A stretch of 64,000 bases of DNA, from NCBI GenBank assembly GCA_000469685.2, contig LS997562.1, forward strand, positions 7,623,007 to 7,687,006, in the 5' to 3' direction. This DNA is from Haemonchus contortus (Eukaryota > Nematoda > Chromadorea > Rhabditida > Trichostrongylidae). A program made the translations under genes and the position numbers. The notes below the pieces were generated by a model. That model was not told the DNA's origin. It did no database searches and saw only the letters and a program-made list of their open reading frames with translations. Positions 36,901 to 56,331 of this stretch are shown here, piece after piece; positions within the stretch are counted from its first letter, which is position 1, and every line of letters begins with the position of its first letter.

Positions 36901-39900
36901 CGAAAGCGAATACTATCTGGGTAGGATAGTTCCTTGGTATCTCATTTTGTTTCATGTTGAAGAACTATAGTCGTTTTAAACACTACACGGAATGATTTTC
37001 AGGCTGAATACAATCCAAAAGCGGAGGAACGTATGGCACATCTAATGAAGACGGACTATATCAGGAATGCTCGCAAGCTGTATAAGGTTAAGAAAGCTGA
37101 AGAGCAAACGACCAGTGAAGACATTCCTGAAAGGTTATTTGCTCCAAATACGCAACCAAATAGCTATTATCAGCTTACTGTAAGCCCTTCGATTTTTCTG
37201 GACTACCTCACGAAGAATGGAAAATCAAAATTTTTTGAGAACTGCGATAACAGCTTATGCCGATTACTAACTTAAGAAGGAATGACAATGAAGAGTTCCG
37301 GATTCTCAGGTTTTTTCCTAAGATCAAAAAAAGGTCTGCGGCTCACAAAGATAGCATTATGACATCATCAAGTCGTAGAACGACCTCGTCAGGGTGTCGC
37401 GTAGGCTCCAAAATTGTCCTAGCCTCCGATACACCAAAAGTGGCCGTGTTATGGCCGCCTTGTTGTGGCATTCACTGTGAAGCTTTAGGCCGCCAAGAAC
37501 GAATAGTAAGCTTACGGGGTGGACACCTAGATGACTACAAACACTTTATGTTGCAAAACTTCACTTTTTACAACACCTTACCTTTCCCACTACTTTTTTT
37601 TACTACTTGTTGAAATCGATTTTCTTATTTTTTCGTTATTTTTGTAAGCTTTGGCTGTAATTTGGGGATTACTCTGCTTGACTCGAACAGAGCAGTTAAA
37701 TGACAGTTTTTTTCTTCAAGGTACACAATATAGCTAAGGCAAGAGATCCTCACAGTGAGATAAGTGATAGTATACAACACAAATGGTATACAACGTGATA
37801 GTGTACAATACAATACAGTGGTTAAGATACAATTGCACTAAATGAACTCTTACGAGAGGGAAGAGTGTTGGCCCTACTTTTGAGGGCACCAAGGTGTCAG
37901 AAGTTACTTCCATCTTCTCGGGGATGAGGCTAACGCGCGTGTCTGAGAAATCCCCCTGATAGGGAAATCCGTGTCTGACTCCCGGCAAGAATGAATTACG
38001 GTGGGATGCATGCCTTTTTATAGGCAGCTCTTCCCGCCCACGGATATTTCGTAATATTGCTCTCTACCTTTAGCTTGTTGCACTTTTCTGTTTGCAGTCC
38101 AACGAATTAGAATGTCCGAATGCAAGCACGAAACTATTCATCATGAACATCCTATATGATTCCTGAATCCACAACGCGAACTAACGCTGACGAAACTGCT
38201 GGCGATTCCTCCCTTTTGCCTGCGCTTCTACGCGTCATCGTAGAATTCTTGTTGACCTCTATCATTTGTCAAGGATTCCTTACGCTCACCATCAGTAATT
38301 GTGTTCGCCACCATTCTCCGTTTCAGATGTGAGAGCTATAGATCCAGAAGACCAGAAATTATGAATATGAATTCAAACACACACAAACACACCGACACAC
38401 CACTACACAAACTTGGTGGATTATATGTGGCAGTATATCTAGGCGTTACACTACTGAAGCTACCTCGTTGTTCGAAAACGTTCTTCCCTTGTTACAATTA
38501 TTGCCAAATATTTTTTACTATTTACTCCTGTCTTCTTGAATTCAAAGAGTTTTTACAGCTTTGACTCTCGCATAGTATGGAAGAATTGCTCGTCCATAAC
38601 ATACGTTCGGGACCAGTCGCGATGTGGTACGATGATGTTTTCAAAGTCTTTCTATCAGAGGATTTTTTTTTTGAAATGCGGATTGTAACTGGCATTTAAG
38701 TATACCAAATTAGGATAAGTCTATCTTTGTATAATGTTTAGCAGGGCGGGAGATAATTCAGTCGGTGCTGTTGTCCTTTTTTGGTTGTCCCGGTTCTCAA
38801 ACAACTGTCGCCCTAACGTTTTTTATTCTACTGCTATTCCGTTACTAACAAATAGGGCAAGTTGGTCTCACTGAAAGGTTGCTGATAGTTTCAAGGTTCA
38901 GAGTTTGCTCGACTGGTATGCGACAATGGAAGGTGTTCGAGGTTTTTGTGATTATCCATTGCAAAGAGTCAAAGGCACAGTTCACGATAATTTTGAGGTG
39001 CTCATTTTAATTTCAAAAGAGGAACGAATGATGTAATGTAGTGCATCCGCGAAAAAATCTTCGCGAAAAATGCGGCTTTCCAAAGTAGTGGAAATAGAAG
39101 TTGTACGAGATTACCATGAAGGAGATGACATGGAAGGGGTATTCGGACGAGATTTCAGTTGTGACAACTGCGGAGAGAGCTGACTACATCAAGTCAAAAT
39201 TGTCTAAAATTGCTTTCCACTGTCACCGTGACAAGTGTTAGAACTTCATGCAGTCCCTTGAGATGTGCAGCCTTTACAATACCGTTGAGACTAATACGGC
39301 TGGGGGTGTGTCATTCACACGACACAATGTCTGGCTTCTTATTATGCCCCATCCAGGACTTTCTCAACCTGACATCGACACATATGGTATCAGGAAGGGC
39401 CTCGAATTCATCCTATGGGGAAATTACAGAAACCATTTATTCGTGAACTGTGCCTTTAGACAAAAAATACTTTCTGCTGGTATATCAATAAACCCATGTT
39501 ACTGATCCACTCAATGGGTGACTTCGTGAATTTCAACTGATCCACTTCCTAATGTTACCAGACAAAAACCAGGTTGTGTTCCACAGACCATTCACCCCTT
39601 TTCAAAGCTGATCGTTACAGGCTCGTGCTGGGCAGTCTCCGCCGCATCAACAATGTCCGATCGTATCTGCGTACAGACAAAAGGCAAATTACAGGTACTG
39701 GATGTATAATCATTCTCAAGTGTACTAGTGGTATGTGACCGAAAATTTATGTGTTCCGCTGATGTGATATAGACGTAGAGAGCTCAATTTTGAAGAAGTA
39801 CGGTTTGATCAAAAGGGAGTAAATCCTTAAGGATGATTTCAACAATTGGGACAAAGAGTAGTAATCGTTGGTGTAGGCACCATCACATTCAAACTCATTG

Positions 39901-42240
39901 AATTGCTCTATTTATGTCTTTTCTCTCTTGCATCTTAACGTTGCCACTTCGAAAAATTTGTGATCGGAAATTTAACACTCGTATCAGGAAGAATAATGCA
40001 CTCCGTCAGCAATTTTTCAGACAATCCTTTCGGACACTGATATTCTCTCGTGCTGTGGAAGGTTCTGCGGAGACGGGTAGGTTTCGGAACAGTAAATGAA
40101 GAGAGATACTAAGCATGAGACTTTCCTTTTTCCCCGACTTTCCGTCAAACTTTAAAAGCTATCTTTTGCTGAAATCCTTCCTTAGCATCGGTTCCGAAAA
40201 ACTCGTTTACGCATCGATTAGCTGAGATTTTTTAAAAACGTTCTTAAAACAACCAACAAGGAATTTCTAAGGGAATGACAGTTTTTGCAGTCAATACGCA
40301 TTATTGTGCAGCGATGTGTAGCATACACAGCAGAACTAGAGCACCGGGAGGTCAGCTATGTTCATCTACTGCCAAAAAAATTCGAGGCTGCCAACTGCCT
40401 CGAATTTCTCCTGCTCTCGTAGGAGAACGTTCAGGAAACCAAACCTAAAAATGCTCCGAAAATATCGAATTTCTTCATCTTTAGGGACTTTTTGAATGAA
40501 TTGACATTTAGATGGCAATTAATTTACAGGTGCGAAGGAGGCTACGACCACTTAGCTTGGGAATGGGTACAACGTTTTGGCGTGGTTACAGGAGGACCGT
40601 ACCAGCAGAAGGTAAGTCGAGGAAGCGATACAGGCGAGGGTACTTTTAAGAAATCGTTTCATCTCGTCAAGTCGTTATCTCAAATACACCGACGGTGACG
40701 GTTCAATGACTTCCTTGGGTAAAACTCATCTGGGAGTGCAATAAACATACTGAAAAATACTTTTCAGGGCGTCTGCAGACCGTATGCCTTCCATCCATGT
40801 GGGCTTCATCACGGGCGACGTTACGATTGTCCTTGGGATCACTCTTTTTCGACACCGGCGTGCAAGCCATATTGCCAGTTTGGATACGGAAAGCGTTATG
40901 AAAAGGATAAATTTTTCGGTATGCTGAAACTGCCATTTTCTTGAAGTGTTTACATGCTTTCTAGGCGGACATGCAGTTTCTCAATTGAATTCAAACTCTA
41001 ATCAGTACAGTCTAGCATTACTTGAAGCCCCTATCACTGATACTCGTCCTAGAAGGAATAAGCGAGATTGGAAATGCAATCTCATGCGACCGTAAAAGCA
41101 TTCTTTTGCACTAATCGTTTCATCAATCTCCTGAACACATTTTGAATTTCAGTTCCTTTTATTCAAGTGAACGTATTCAGTTAAATCCACATACATTCTT
41201 GATAATGACGAAAAAGTCATCCAAAGAGAAATGATGAAAAATGGGCCAGTCCAAGCTGCTTTTATCACTTACGACGACTTTTCCGGCTACAAGGGAGGAA
41301 TTTATGTGGTAAGATATCATATGTAAACTCGGCAGTAACATTTATAGTCAAACTCTCATGCCTCTTAACTTGAATTGCTTAAACTCCGTTTTTCAGCACG
41401 TGAAAGGTAGAGAAAGGGGTGCACATGCTGTGAAACTCATTGGATGGGGAGTTGAAAATGGCACGAAATACTGGACTGTCGCGAACTCGTGGCATGACGA
41501 CTGGGGAGAAAACGGTAATATATGAAGTTACTCTGCTTTTGATCCCAAACTATCGACAGCATTTCATTTTGCTGAAGAACAAAACTAACTTGATTCTTCA
41601 AAGGTTTTCCTTCCCAGAGCGCATTTCTCAACGCTACCTTGACATTTTTGATTACACAGTTTTAGCCAGGCAAATTGGTGCTTTTGGGGCCTTCTTCTTT
41701 GCGGTAGGAGAAGCGGAATCTACAGAGGAGGTGACATTTTTCGTACTTCTGTAGGAGCTCGGAACAAGGCTGTTGCCGGCACTCAATGAAAACTTTTGAT
41801 CAATGTCATTTGAAGGGACTCATTGTGAAAGTGCCCACCAGATATCCATCCGTAACAACGGAAAATAAGTGAAAAGCGTATGCTGTCTAGGGATCTAGCC
41901 CATCTTTTCACGTAGGGCACAATTATTTTTAGATCTTGGTTGGTTCCCAAAAGGCATGATGAGGAAGAGGCAAGGGCGTGTATAAAAACCCATGATAATA
42001 CTTTTCCTCACAATGAAGAGAAGTTAAAGTCAACAATACTAGCAGACTTGTATGAATTGTTATTGTAAGCTTTACTTCACAACAACTGATCGTTAGCCAG
42101 AGTTCAGATTTTTTTCGACTGATGTGAAACCGTGCATTGTTCTTTCATGAGACTGTTTTTCAGGTTTCTTCCGTATTCTACGTGGAGTGAATCACTGCGA
42201 ATTCGAATCGTATGTCGTCTCAGGAGAATTCAGAATTTGA
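33907..42240 (+). CDS. Cathepsin B-like cysteine protease (gene D)
   Basis: Complete 348-residue preprocathepsin B. Exons: 33907-33912, 35585-35645, 36601-36695, 37003-37133, 38559-38626, 39621-39694, 40021-40076, 40530-40611, 40768-40918, 41181-41308, 41397-41514, 42164-42240. The signal peptide is [16 protein letters not shown] and the mature junction is IPESFDSR. The oxyanion Gln117 is kept, but the residue four positions before the catalytic Cys is Arg119 (QSRCGSCW), where the others have Asn or Ser. Cys123, His294 and Asn314 are present. The occluding loop keeps His205-His206 (CGLHHG). The S2 position is Tyr340. The ATG was chosen because it joins in phase to the signal-peptide exon and lies 46 bp after a good TATA box. 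A second in-frame Met follows directly, so the exact start could be either. Intron 3 holds a dead duplicate of the start of exon 4. Confidence 0.9.
36811..37024 (+). repeat. Tandem duplication with dead exon-4 copy
   Basis: Two units about 115 bp apart begin with ATAGTTCCTT (36811 and 36926) and run into the start of exon 4. The first copy carries GCCGAATACTATCCGAAAGC at 36888-36907, matching the exon 4 start (GCTGAATACAATCCAAAAGC at 37003). In it the acceptor AG has become CG, so it should not be spliced. It is a relic of a small local duplication. Confidence 0.75.
40378..40427. repeat. Two adjacent short stem-loops
   Basis: The first has 11-bp arms AAATTCGAGGC / GCCTCGAATTT around an 8-base loop (40378-40407). 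It abuts a second with 7-bp arms TTCTCCT / AGGAGAA around an 8-base loop (40406-40427). Both lie in intron 7 of gene D. They might be a structured RNA or chance; there is no homology evidence. Confidence 0.5.
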
Positions 42241-42271
42241 TCGTTTGATCGGTAAAACGTACTGTATGTGG

Positions 42272-42277
42272 AATAAA
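42272..42277 (+). other. Poly(A) signal of gene D
   Basis: AATAAA lies 32 bp after the gene D stop codon. Confidence 0.8.
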
Positions 42278-44102
42278 TCTTGAGGATTGGTCTAGTTGAG
42301 CATATGATCACTGTCTTTACCTGGGACCGAACCCGTAAACGATAGTTATTGTAGCTCACATTTGTCCCAAATGGTGGTGGATAAATGTACAGAGAGGGAA
42401 GGGTGATAGCATTCGCGGGATATTAGGTAATTGCATTTATAGTGCAACAACAGTACTGCCTTTGTAAAAGCGTCTACCAAACCTTTCAACGTACCCGTTT
42501 TTGAAGGATTCGCCTTGAGTGTTTAGAGTTTGCACCTACGTACTACTATGTGGTCTTCCTGGAGACCATAGACTTCTGAAGACGAGGAATCTTTGGAACT
42601 TCTTTTTGAAGCAAACCGTGTTCTAGATGGGATTCAATTCCTTTCAGCCTTCCAACCATAATCTTCACACGATTCATAGGTCACAGAGCCATTCCTACTG
42701 ACAAAACTGGGATTCAAACGACTTTAGATGCCCAGAATGGAAACTGTTAGCGCAGAGCTGGGGACGGGAAAAGGAAGTTTCCAGGCTGCCACACAAGAAT
42801 GGAAAAAACAGCACGCTCTTCCGTGTTTTTCTTATTCACTCAGCCTATTTCTGATGCGTTTGCCTAGTAACGTTTAACTTCAATATGTATATGTGGAACA
42901 TGCCTCAGCGTGCATAGATTCGCGTCGGCGAGTTTCGATACGCATATGGTCTGATTTGAACTCGCAGAGCTGAAGTTTAAGTAGACAAATTCAATAGTTG
43001 AAGATAGCTTTCTATGGAGCAGTATCGACATGTAGTCGGCATGTGGCATTATGACATCAAACGAGCTGTTTAAAGGACGATTTCCAGAGTTTTCCGACGC
43101 AGCAAGTGAAAAAGAAACCCGGAGATCCGAACTCAGTCACGATAGAAGACCAGGAATATTTTTGCTTATGCCAAGGACTCGAAGATCACGGGACGGGACA
43201 CGTCATGCGATTTTGCGATTACCGCCGGATCAGGACAGTGACACGCTCAAGACGTTGAATGGACACCAGGGCGGCAGGCAGTATGATGACCAGAGTTCGA
43301 AACAGCTTCGAACTACTCAGTAGGAATACCTCATGTCTATGGAGCGAAGATTCCACTGCACTACAATGGCTAGTGAGTGACGATTGGAGAACTGGCAACG
43401 GTGTCAACTTGGAGGAACTCAAGAAAGAGAACTTCGCGGATTATACCTCACATCAAAGACTAAGCATGGTTCAATCAGAACTTCGGAATGGATATTATGT
43501 CTTGTCCCACTGAAATAGGCTTCGAGAGTTCACGACTGATGTTTGCAAGGCGTCGTGAAGCCCACTGGCTGCTTTCATAGTCCACGATTTGGCGAGCGAC
43601 CAGTCGCGCGACTGGTCGCTCGCAGGAAAGATGCCACTGCTTTTCTACGCCAAGGACGTCATCGCACTAACCGCGCAGCATTCGTCGCTCACTAAAGTCT
43701 TTCCGGTTGAACGTTGCGCCAGCTGCGCGTCGACTTGTCACGCTGGCTCTGACCCCGTATTCCCTGTTGTCACCAATCTTCTATCACTTGCTCGAAGGAA
43801 GATAGGTTTCAGAACCTTGATGAGATTGATCGATGGATTACTGGAAGGAAGGGATGAGCACGCCGAGGGGTCGTCAGGAGATGCTCAAGGACTCAAGGTT
43901 TCAAGCGTGCATGATCCGGCAGCAACATGCGTTATCGGACATCGTACGGTAACGCACCTCGAGGACAAGAGGTGCCGGCGACTCCTAGTGACGCAAGATC
44001 TTTGACGTAGGTCTCTTACGCTTAGCTCCGCTTTGTGAGTACGAAATGAAACCCTTTTTTCTTTGATGTTATGTTGTGTAGCAGGAAGAGTGCTATTTAT
44101 CT
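42278..44102. other. D-E spacer, part 1: GC-richer tract, no gene recognised
   Basis: The tract at 43050-44010 has higher GC than its surroundings and several open frames on both strands, the longest at 43589-44005. None shows a recognised domain or splice structure. It contains a 32-bp perfect palindrome at 43592-43623. It could be a decayed mobile element of unknown type. Confidence 0.4.
43592..43623. repeat. 32-bp perfect palindrome
   Basis: GCGAGCGACCAGTCGC is followed immediately by its exact reverse complement, with no loop. The function is unknown. Confidence 0.9.
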
Positions 44103-44608
44103 TGTGACTGAGTTGTTTTCTTTAACTCTTCACGAGTTTTGTATACAAGCTTTATTAGGCTGGCGTTTCGGTGGAGTCGCCTTCTTCAGAGCCTAGAAAG
44201 ATCATATCTATTTATGACTATTCGATCAAACATCTTCACTGCCACACTGAAGTTTGAGACCCCTTGTGCACGCAGGTGATACAGGTGCATGGCATGCAAA
44301 GCTGCGGTGAGTGGTTCTCCTTGATTTTCACCGAATTCAAAAGCACAACGGAGGCGTTTCTGAAGTTACCGTGGAGGTCGTGGCACAGGGATCCCAATTA
44401 TGCCCGCGTTAAACCCTCGAGGCATTTTGGATACAAGTCAACTATCCAAAAATGAATCGAAGAGGGCCTAGCAATCACACGCTCTCTACGCTCTACCTTG
44501 TATACAAATCATTTCTAAGCTCTGAAGAAGGCGACTCCACCGGAACGTCGGCCTAATAAAGCTTGTATACAAACCTCATGAAGAGTTGAAGAAAACAACT
44601 CAGTAACA
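44103..44608. mobile_element. Fold-back (MITE-like) element
   Basis: Inverted arms of about 93 bp at 44103-44196 and 44516-44608 are close to identical. They share TTGTATACAAGCTTTATTAGG and GTGGAGTCGCCTTCTTCAGA (each 20 bases or so), with a unique centre of about 320 bp and no coding capacity. It resembles the element at 54547-54907 in its GCCTTCTTCAGA-type block. Confidence 0.75.
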
Positions 44609-45276
44609 GAACAATTATGCCGAGGTGCATAGAAAGCTGTACGTACGAAGTGTTATTTATACATTTCATTCATATCGTATTATTTGGTGAATAGAAAAAA
44701 GTCAAAACAACAAAGATAGTTTGTATATAATTATCAGTATCGCACATATGTGCGCAGAGGCACCTGAAGGGATCTGACAGAAAGCAGTATAAGAAGGATT
44801 ATAGGGTGGAACTCTACGCGAGGTCGAACATCACAAGATTGGAAGATCTGGTAGGGCATCGGTAGGAGATAGGCGCAATATCGTTAAGTGGGAGGTGGTG
44901 CCTGTACAGTCAGCGGGACCCCTGTTTATACGACCCGACGTACTTCGCTAATATACTACTTCACCGTGATTCTGAGTGGATTTCGGATTCTGATGGACGT
45001 ATCTCAAGAAGAGATGGCTCTGAAAACTCTGTACTTTGATCGTCAATCTCCGGGCTAGCCTAAAACTGAAGAGATTCATCGTGATGAGTGTAGGTTTTTT
45101 ACTGCCTACACCCTCCCCTCTCTTCCCTATCTACTACCATCTCTCAGAAGAGAGGAAGGGCTTAGAAAAACAACCTGCTGAACATGTGCACAGCTGCCAC
45201 CACGTATTCATTTTTTCTTAGAATAATTGCTATTTTATTACATGGCAAAAGAGAACTTTGATGTGGCATGCACCCT
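44609..45276. other. D-E spacer, part 2, nothing recognised
   Basis: No exon, repeat family or RNA gene was recognised before the gene E promoter. Confidence 0.5.
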
Positions 45277-45389
45277 GATAGAGCTACATTTAAGATAAGG
45301 GCATGACAGCATGACAATTTCCACTACCCATCTGTCATCTACATAAGTAGCTTACAAGTGGAAATTTACAAGATTACTGGTTGCCGGTC
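45277..45389 (+). promoter_or_regulatory. Gene E promoter: GATA pair
   Basis: GATA sites start at 45277 and 45294 (TAAGATAAGGGCATGAC), 17 bp apart. The second is 96 bp before the ATG. A TATA-like ACATAAGTAG follows at about 45341-45350. The GATAAGG(G/-)CATG core matches gene B closely. Confidence 0.6.
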
Positions 45390-53979
<8,590 letters not shown>

Positions 53980-54025
53980 CGATGTGGTTAATCAAAGCTG
54001 GCAAAATATTCGATGAATTGTTACA

Positions 54026-54031
54026 AATAAA
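54026..54031 (+). other. Poly(A) signal of gene E
   Basis: AATAAA lies 47 bp after the gene E stop codon. Confidence 0.75.
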
Positions 54032-54546
54032 TTGTTGAAAGCATGAGTTCAATGTTCACATCTTTTCAGAACAGACGGATTAAAACGGTAGGAACGCTTC
54101 TGCTCATGGCTGTTGTTTTGTGACTGTTGTTTTTGGAACTAACATCCTGAACATATTATTAACGCGCTCGATTCCTTACTCGTAACTTTCTCTCAGAGAT
54201 GTGCAGGGTGTAATGCCTCAAACATTTTATTATTAAGAAGAATGTGGTTGTTTGTCACGGAAACTCCATAAAGATCGGAAGGATTGCAGTCATGATATGG
54301 AGAACCAACTAAAGAAGTTTCCCGGAATGTTTGGCATGATCAGATTGGCGTGATGACTTGTAGAAATTTTGACTGGTGTCGTCTTGGTAGGATAGAAAAG
54401 ATGCATTCCTTTTTCTACAGCCTGAGACGTTTTATGCCCGATAATCGATAAACACAACTACTGGTCACATTGCTCTTTCGATACAAAACATGTCGTTCCT
54501 CCGAAGTCACTCTTGCTTTAACCTCGGCATAGTTGTTTATGATTAA

Positions 54547-54907
54547 GATACTCTTGTGCCGTGCGAGGTTGTTAGGTGGAACAATTCATTTAATCAACGG
54601 CCTAACGTTTCGACGCTATCGTCTTCTTCAGATTCCTAAAGCAACTCGAGATGATTGGCATCCTCGCATTCTTCAGATCCTCGGTAGTATAGTGGTGAGT
54701 ATCCGCGTCTATCACATGATTGGCATAGTGTCCAAAAAGCGCATCTCCCCCTTTGGTGAATGTGACAACAAATTCAAACCCACAATTCGAATCTTAACTC
54801 ACCAGGGATTCACCGTTCAAGCAGATGTAAATCCGCTGTTGCCACAGGCCTTGAATGGTGGAACCCTTGAACATCCACCTAACAACCTCGCACGGCACAA
54901 GAGTATC
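54547..54907. mobile_element. Fold-back element with perfect 34-bp arms
   Basis: Arms at 54547-54580 and 54874-54907 are exact reverse complements (starting GATACTCTTGTGCCGTGCGA). Just inside the left arm lies GCCTAACGTTTCGACG...CGTCTTCTTCAGA, related to the inner part of the element at 44103-44608. The centre has no coding motif. It lies in the E-F spacer. Confidence 0.7.
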
Positions 54908-56215
54908 CTGATCATGTCACTTCTGCTTCACTGTTTACTGCTTCACAACGACCCTTAAATGGAAAAAGATCAAAAGGGATGTAACTAAGAGGATAGAGCT
55001 AGTGCGGAATATGTTGCAAACCCCAATAACTCATCCACTGTCAGGAAACCGTTATCGACAAACTGCTTGTCAGATACTCTTGGTATCTATAACATCACAG
55101 ACGCAGACTGTTCTGAGTGCTCTCTTGGTCAACACTTTAACAAACCCATGTGGTACGAGGCCGAACAACTTTCTTCACGGAACATTCATATATTTTTGCT
55201 GCTAAGGATGCTCTGCAAAGGGCTGCTTAGGTCTATTCTCCATACCTTCTGTTTGATGTGAGACTGTGTCAGAAAACTCAAGTAAGCTCTTCCCCCCGCT
55301 GCGCTACAAGTAGGATGAATTAGAAGTCAGATCGGGAATCGTTGTTTTGGAGCACTTATCCCGGGTCTCTCCTGATCATTTCACGCAAAACCTTCTTGCC
55401 GAGGTACGTACACCTTCAAGTTAAGTTCCGCTCTCCTGATTAGTTATATTGAAGGCACAGTTCATGATGGAAATACTTTTGAAGACCCATCAGCCCAAAC
55501 TTGTGGACCATGGGTGTGCCGTGTTGGCCATCTAAGCTTTCCCTAAGCCATTGTTGGCTGTCGGGCCGAACATCGGCTCAGAGAGAGCTCGATAAGGGCC
55601 ACATGATGTGGTGGACGTGCCAAAAATGAAGAGTTCCATTTGCGTCGCGACGCCTCACCTGCCCGAATTTCAAACACGTAGCCATGAGTCATGGCGACGG
55701 TAAAGGACAATTTTGGGCTTACTGTAGCTACCTCATTATGGAGATGCAACGGCTAAAATTTTGTACAAATACTCGCTTCCCTGCCATTCAAGTCATGGTT
55801 ATCTCGTATAACTCGCCCTGCCCCCTATTTTCACCACTTTCAAGAGTCTTCGATTCCACGTTCTCTTCAAATCTTTTCGCTTGGACCGTTGTTATTCACC
55901 AACTTTCCCGCTTTCCAACCCAAAAAGGGTACATCGGAATTATCATGAACTGTAAGGCATGTAGACAGGACCATAAGTAGCGGCACGTGGATTGCGTCAT
56001 ATGTAGGCATACTGTACTAGGCTGATTGATTGCTTTATGACACTGCTGTAGCAAGGTTTTCGTAACGTTTTTTTTTCTTAAGATAATGATGAAAGATAAA
56101 TCAGTGGCACCAAACCGGAGGTCATATGGCTCATATGGCCTTTATATTTCTTTCGTATATGAATGACACTTTTTTGTTTATAAGGTGACGTGTACTTTGC
56201 TGTGGAATGCCTCAT
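54908..56215. other. E-F spacer, no gene recognised
   Basis: Open frames on both strands (for example 55684-55980) lack recognised motifs or splice signals. No cathepsin exon relic was found. Confidence 0.5.
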
Positions 56216-56331
56216 GATAATGACCGATTTGTGATAAGGTATGGTACCTGTCCCTTTCTATGCATTTCTCTGTAAAAGACGTCACGTAGGTATTCAGTAA
56301 TTTGCTAAAGACAGCGGCACAACTACCTAAA
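56216..56331 (+). promoter_or_regulatory. Gene F promoter: GATA pair
   Basis: GATA sites start at 56216 (CATGATAATG) and 56233 (GTGATAAGGTATGG), 17 bp apart as in D and E. The second is 99 bp before the ATG. A TATA-like TGTAAAAG lies at about 56271-56278. Extra AGATAA sites occur upstream at 56081 and 56094. Confidence 0.6.

Noticed and set aside
37700..37990. Possible LTR-like sequence in gene D intron 4
   Set aside because: Repeated GTATACAA and GATAG words suggest an element end, but no second LTR, primer site or coding region was found.
43589..44005. 138-codon open frame between D and E
   Set aside because: No domain could be named and it begins in a perfect palindrome. It is reported only as part of an unexplained tract.
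55684..55980. 98-codon open frame in the E-F spacer
   Set aside because: No motif, no splice signals and no similarity to the array genes.
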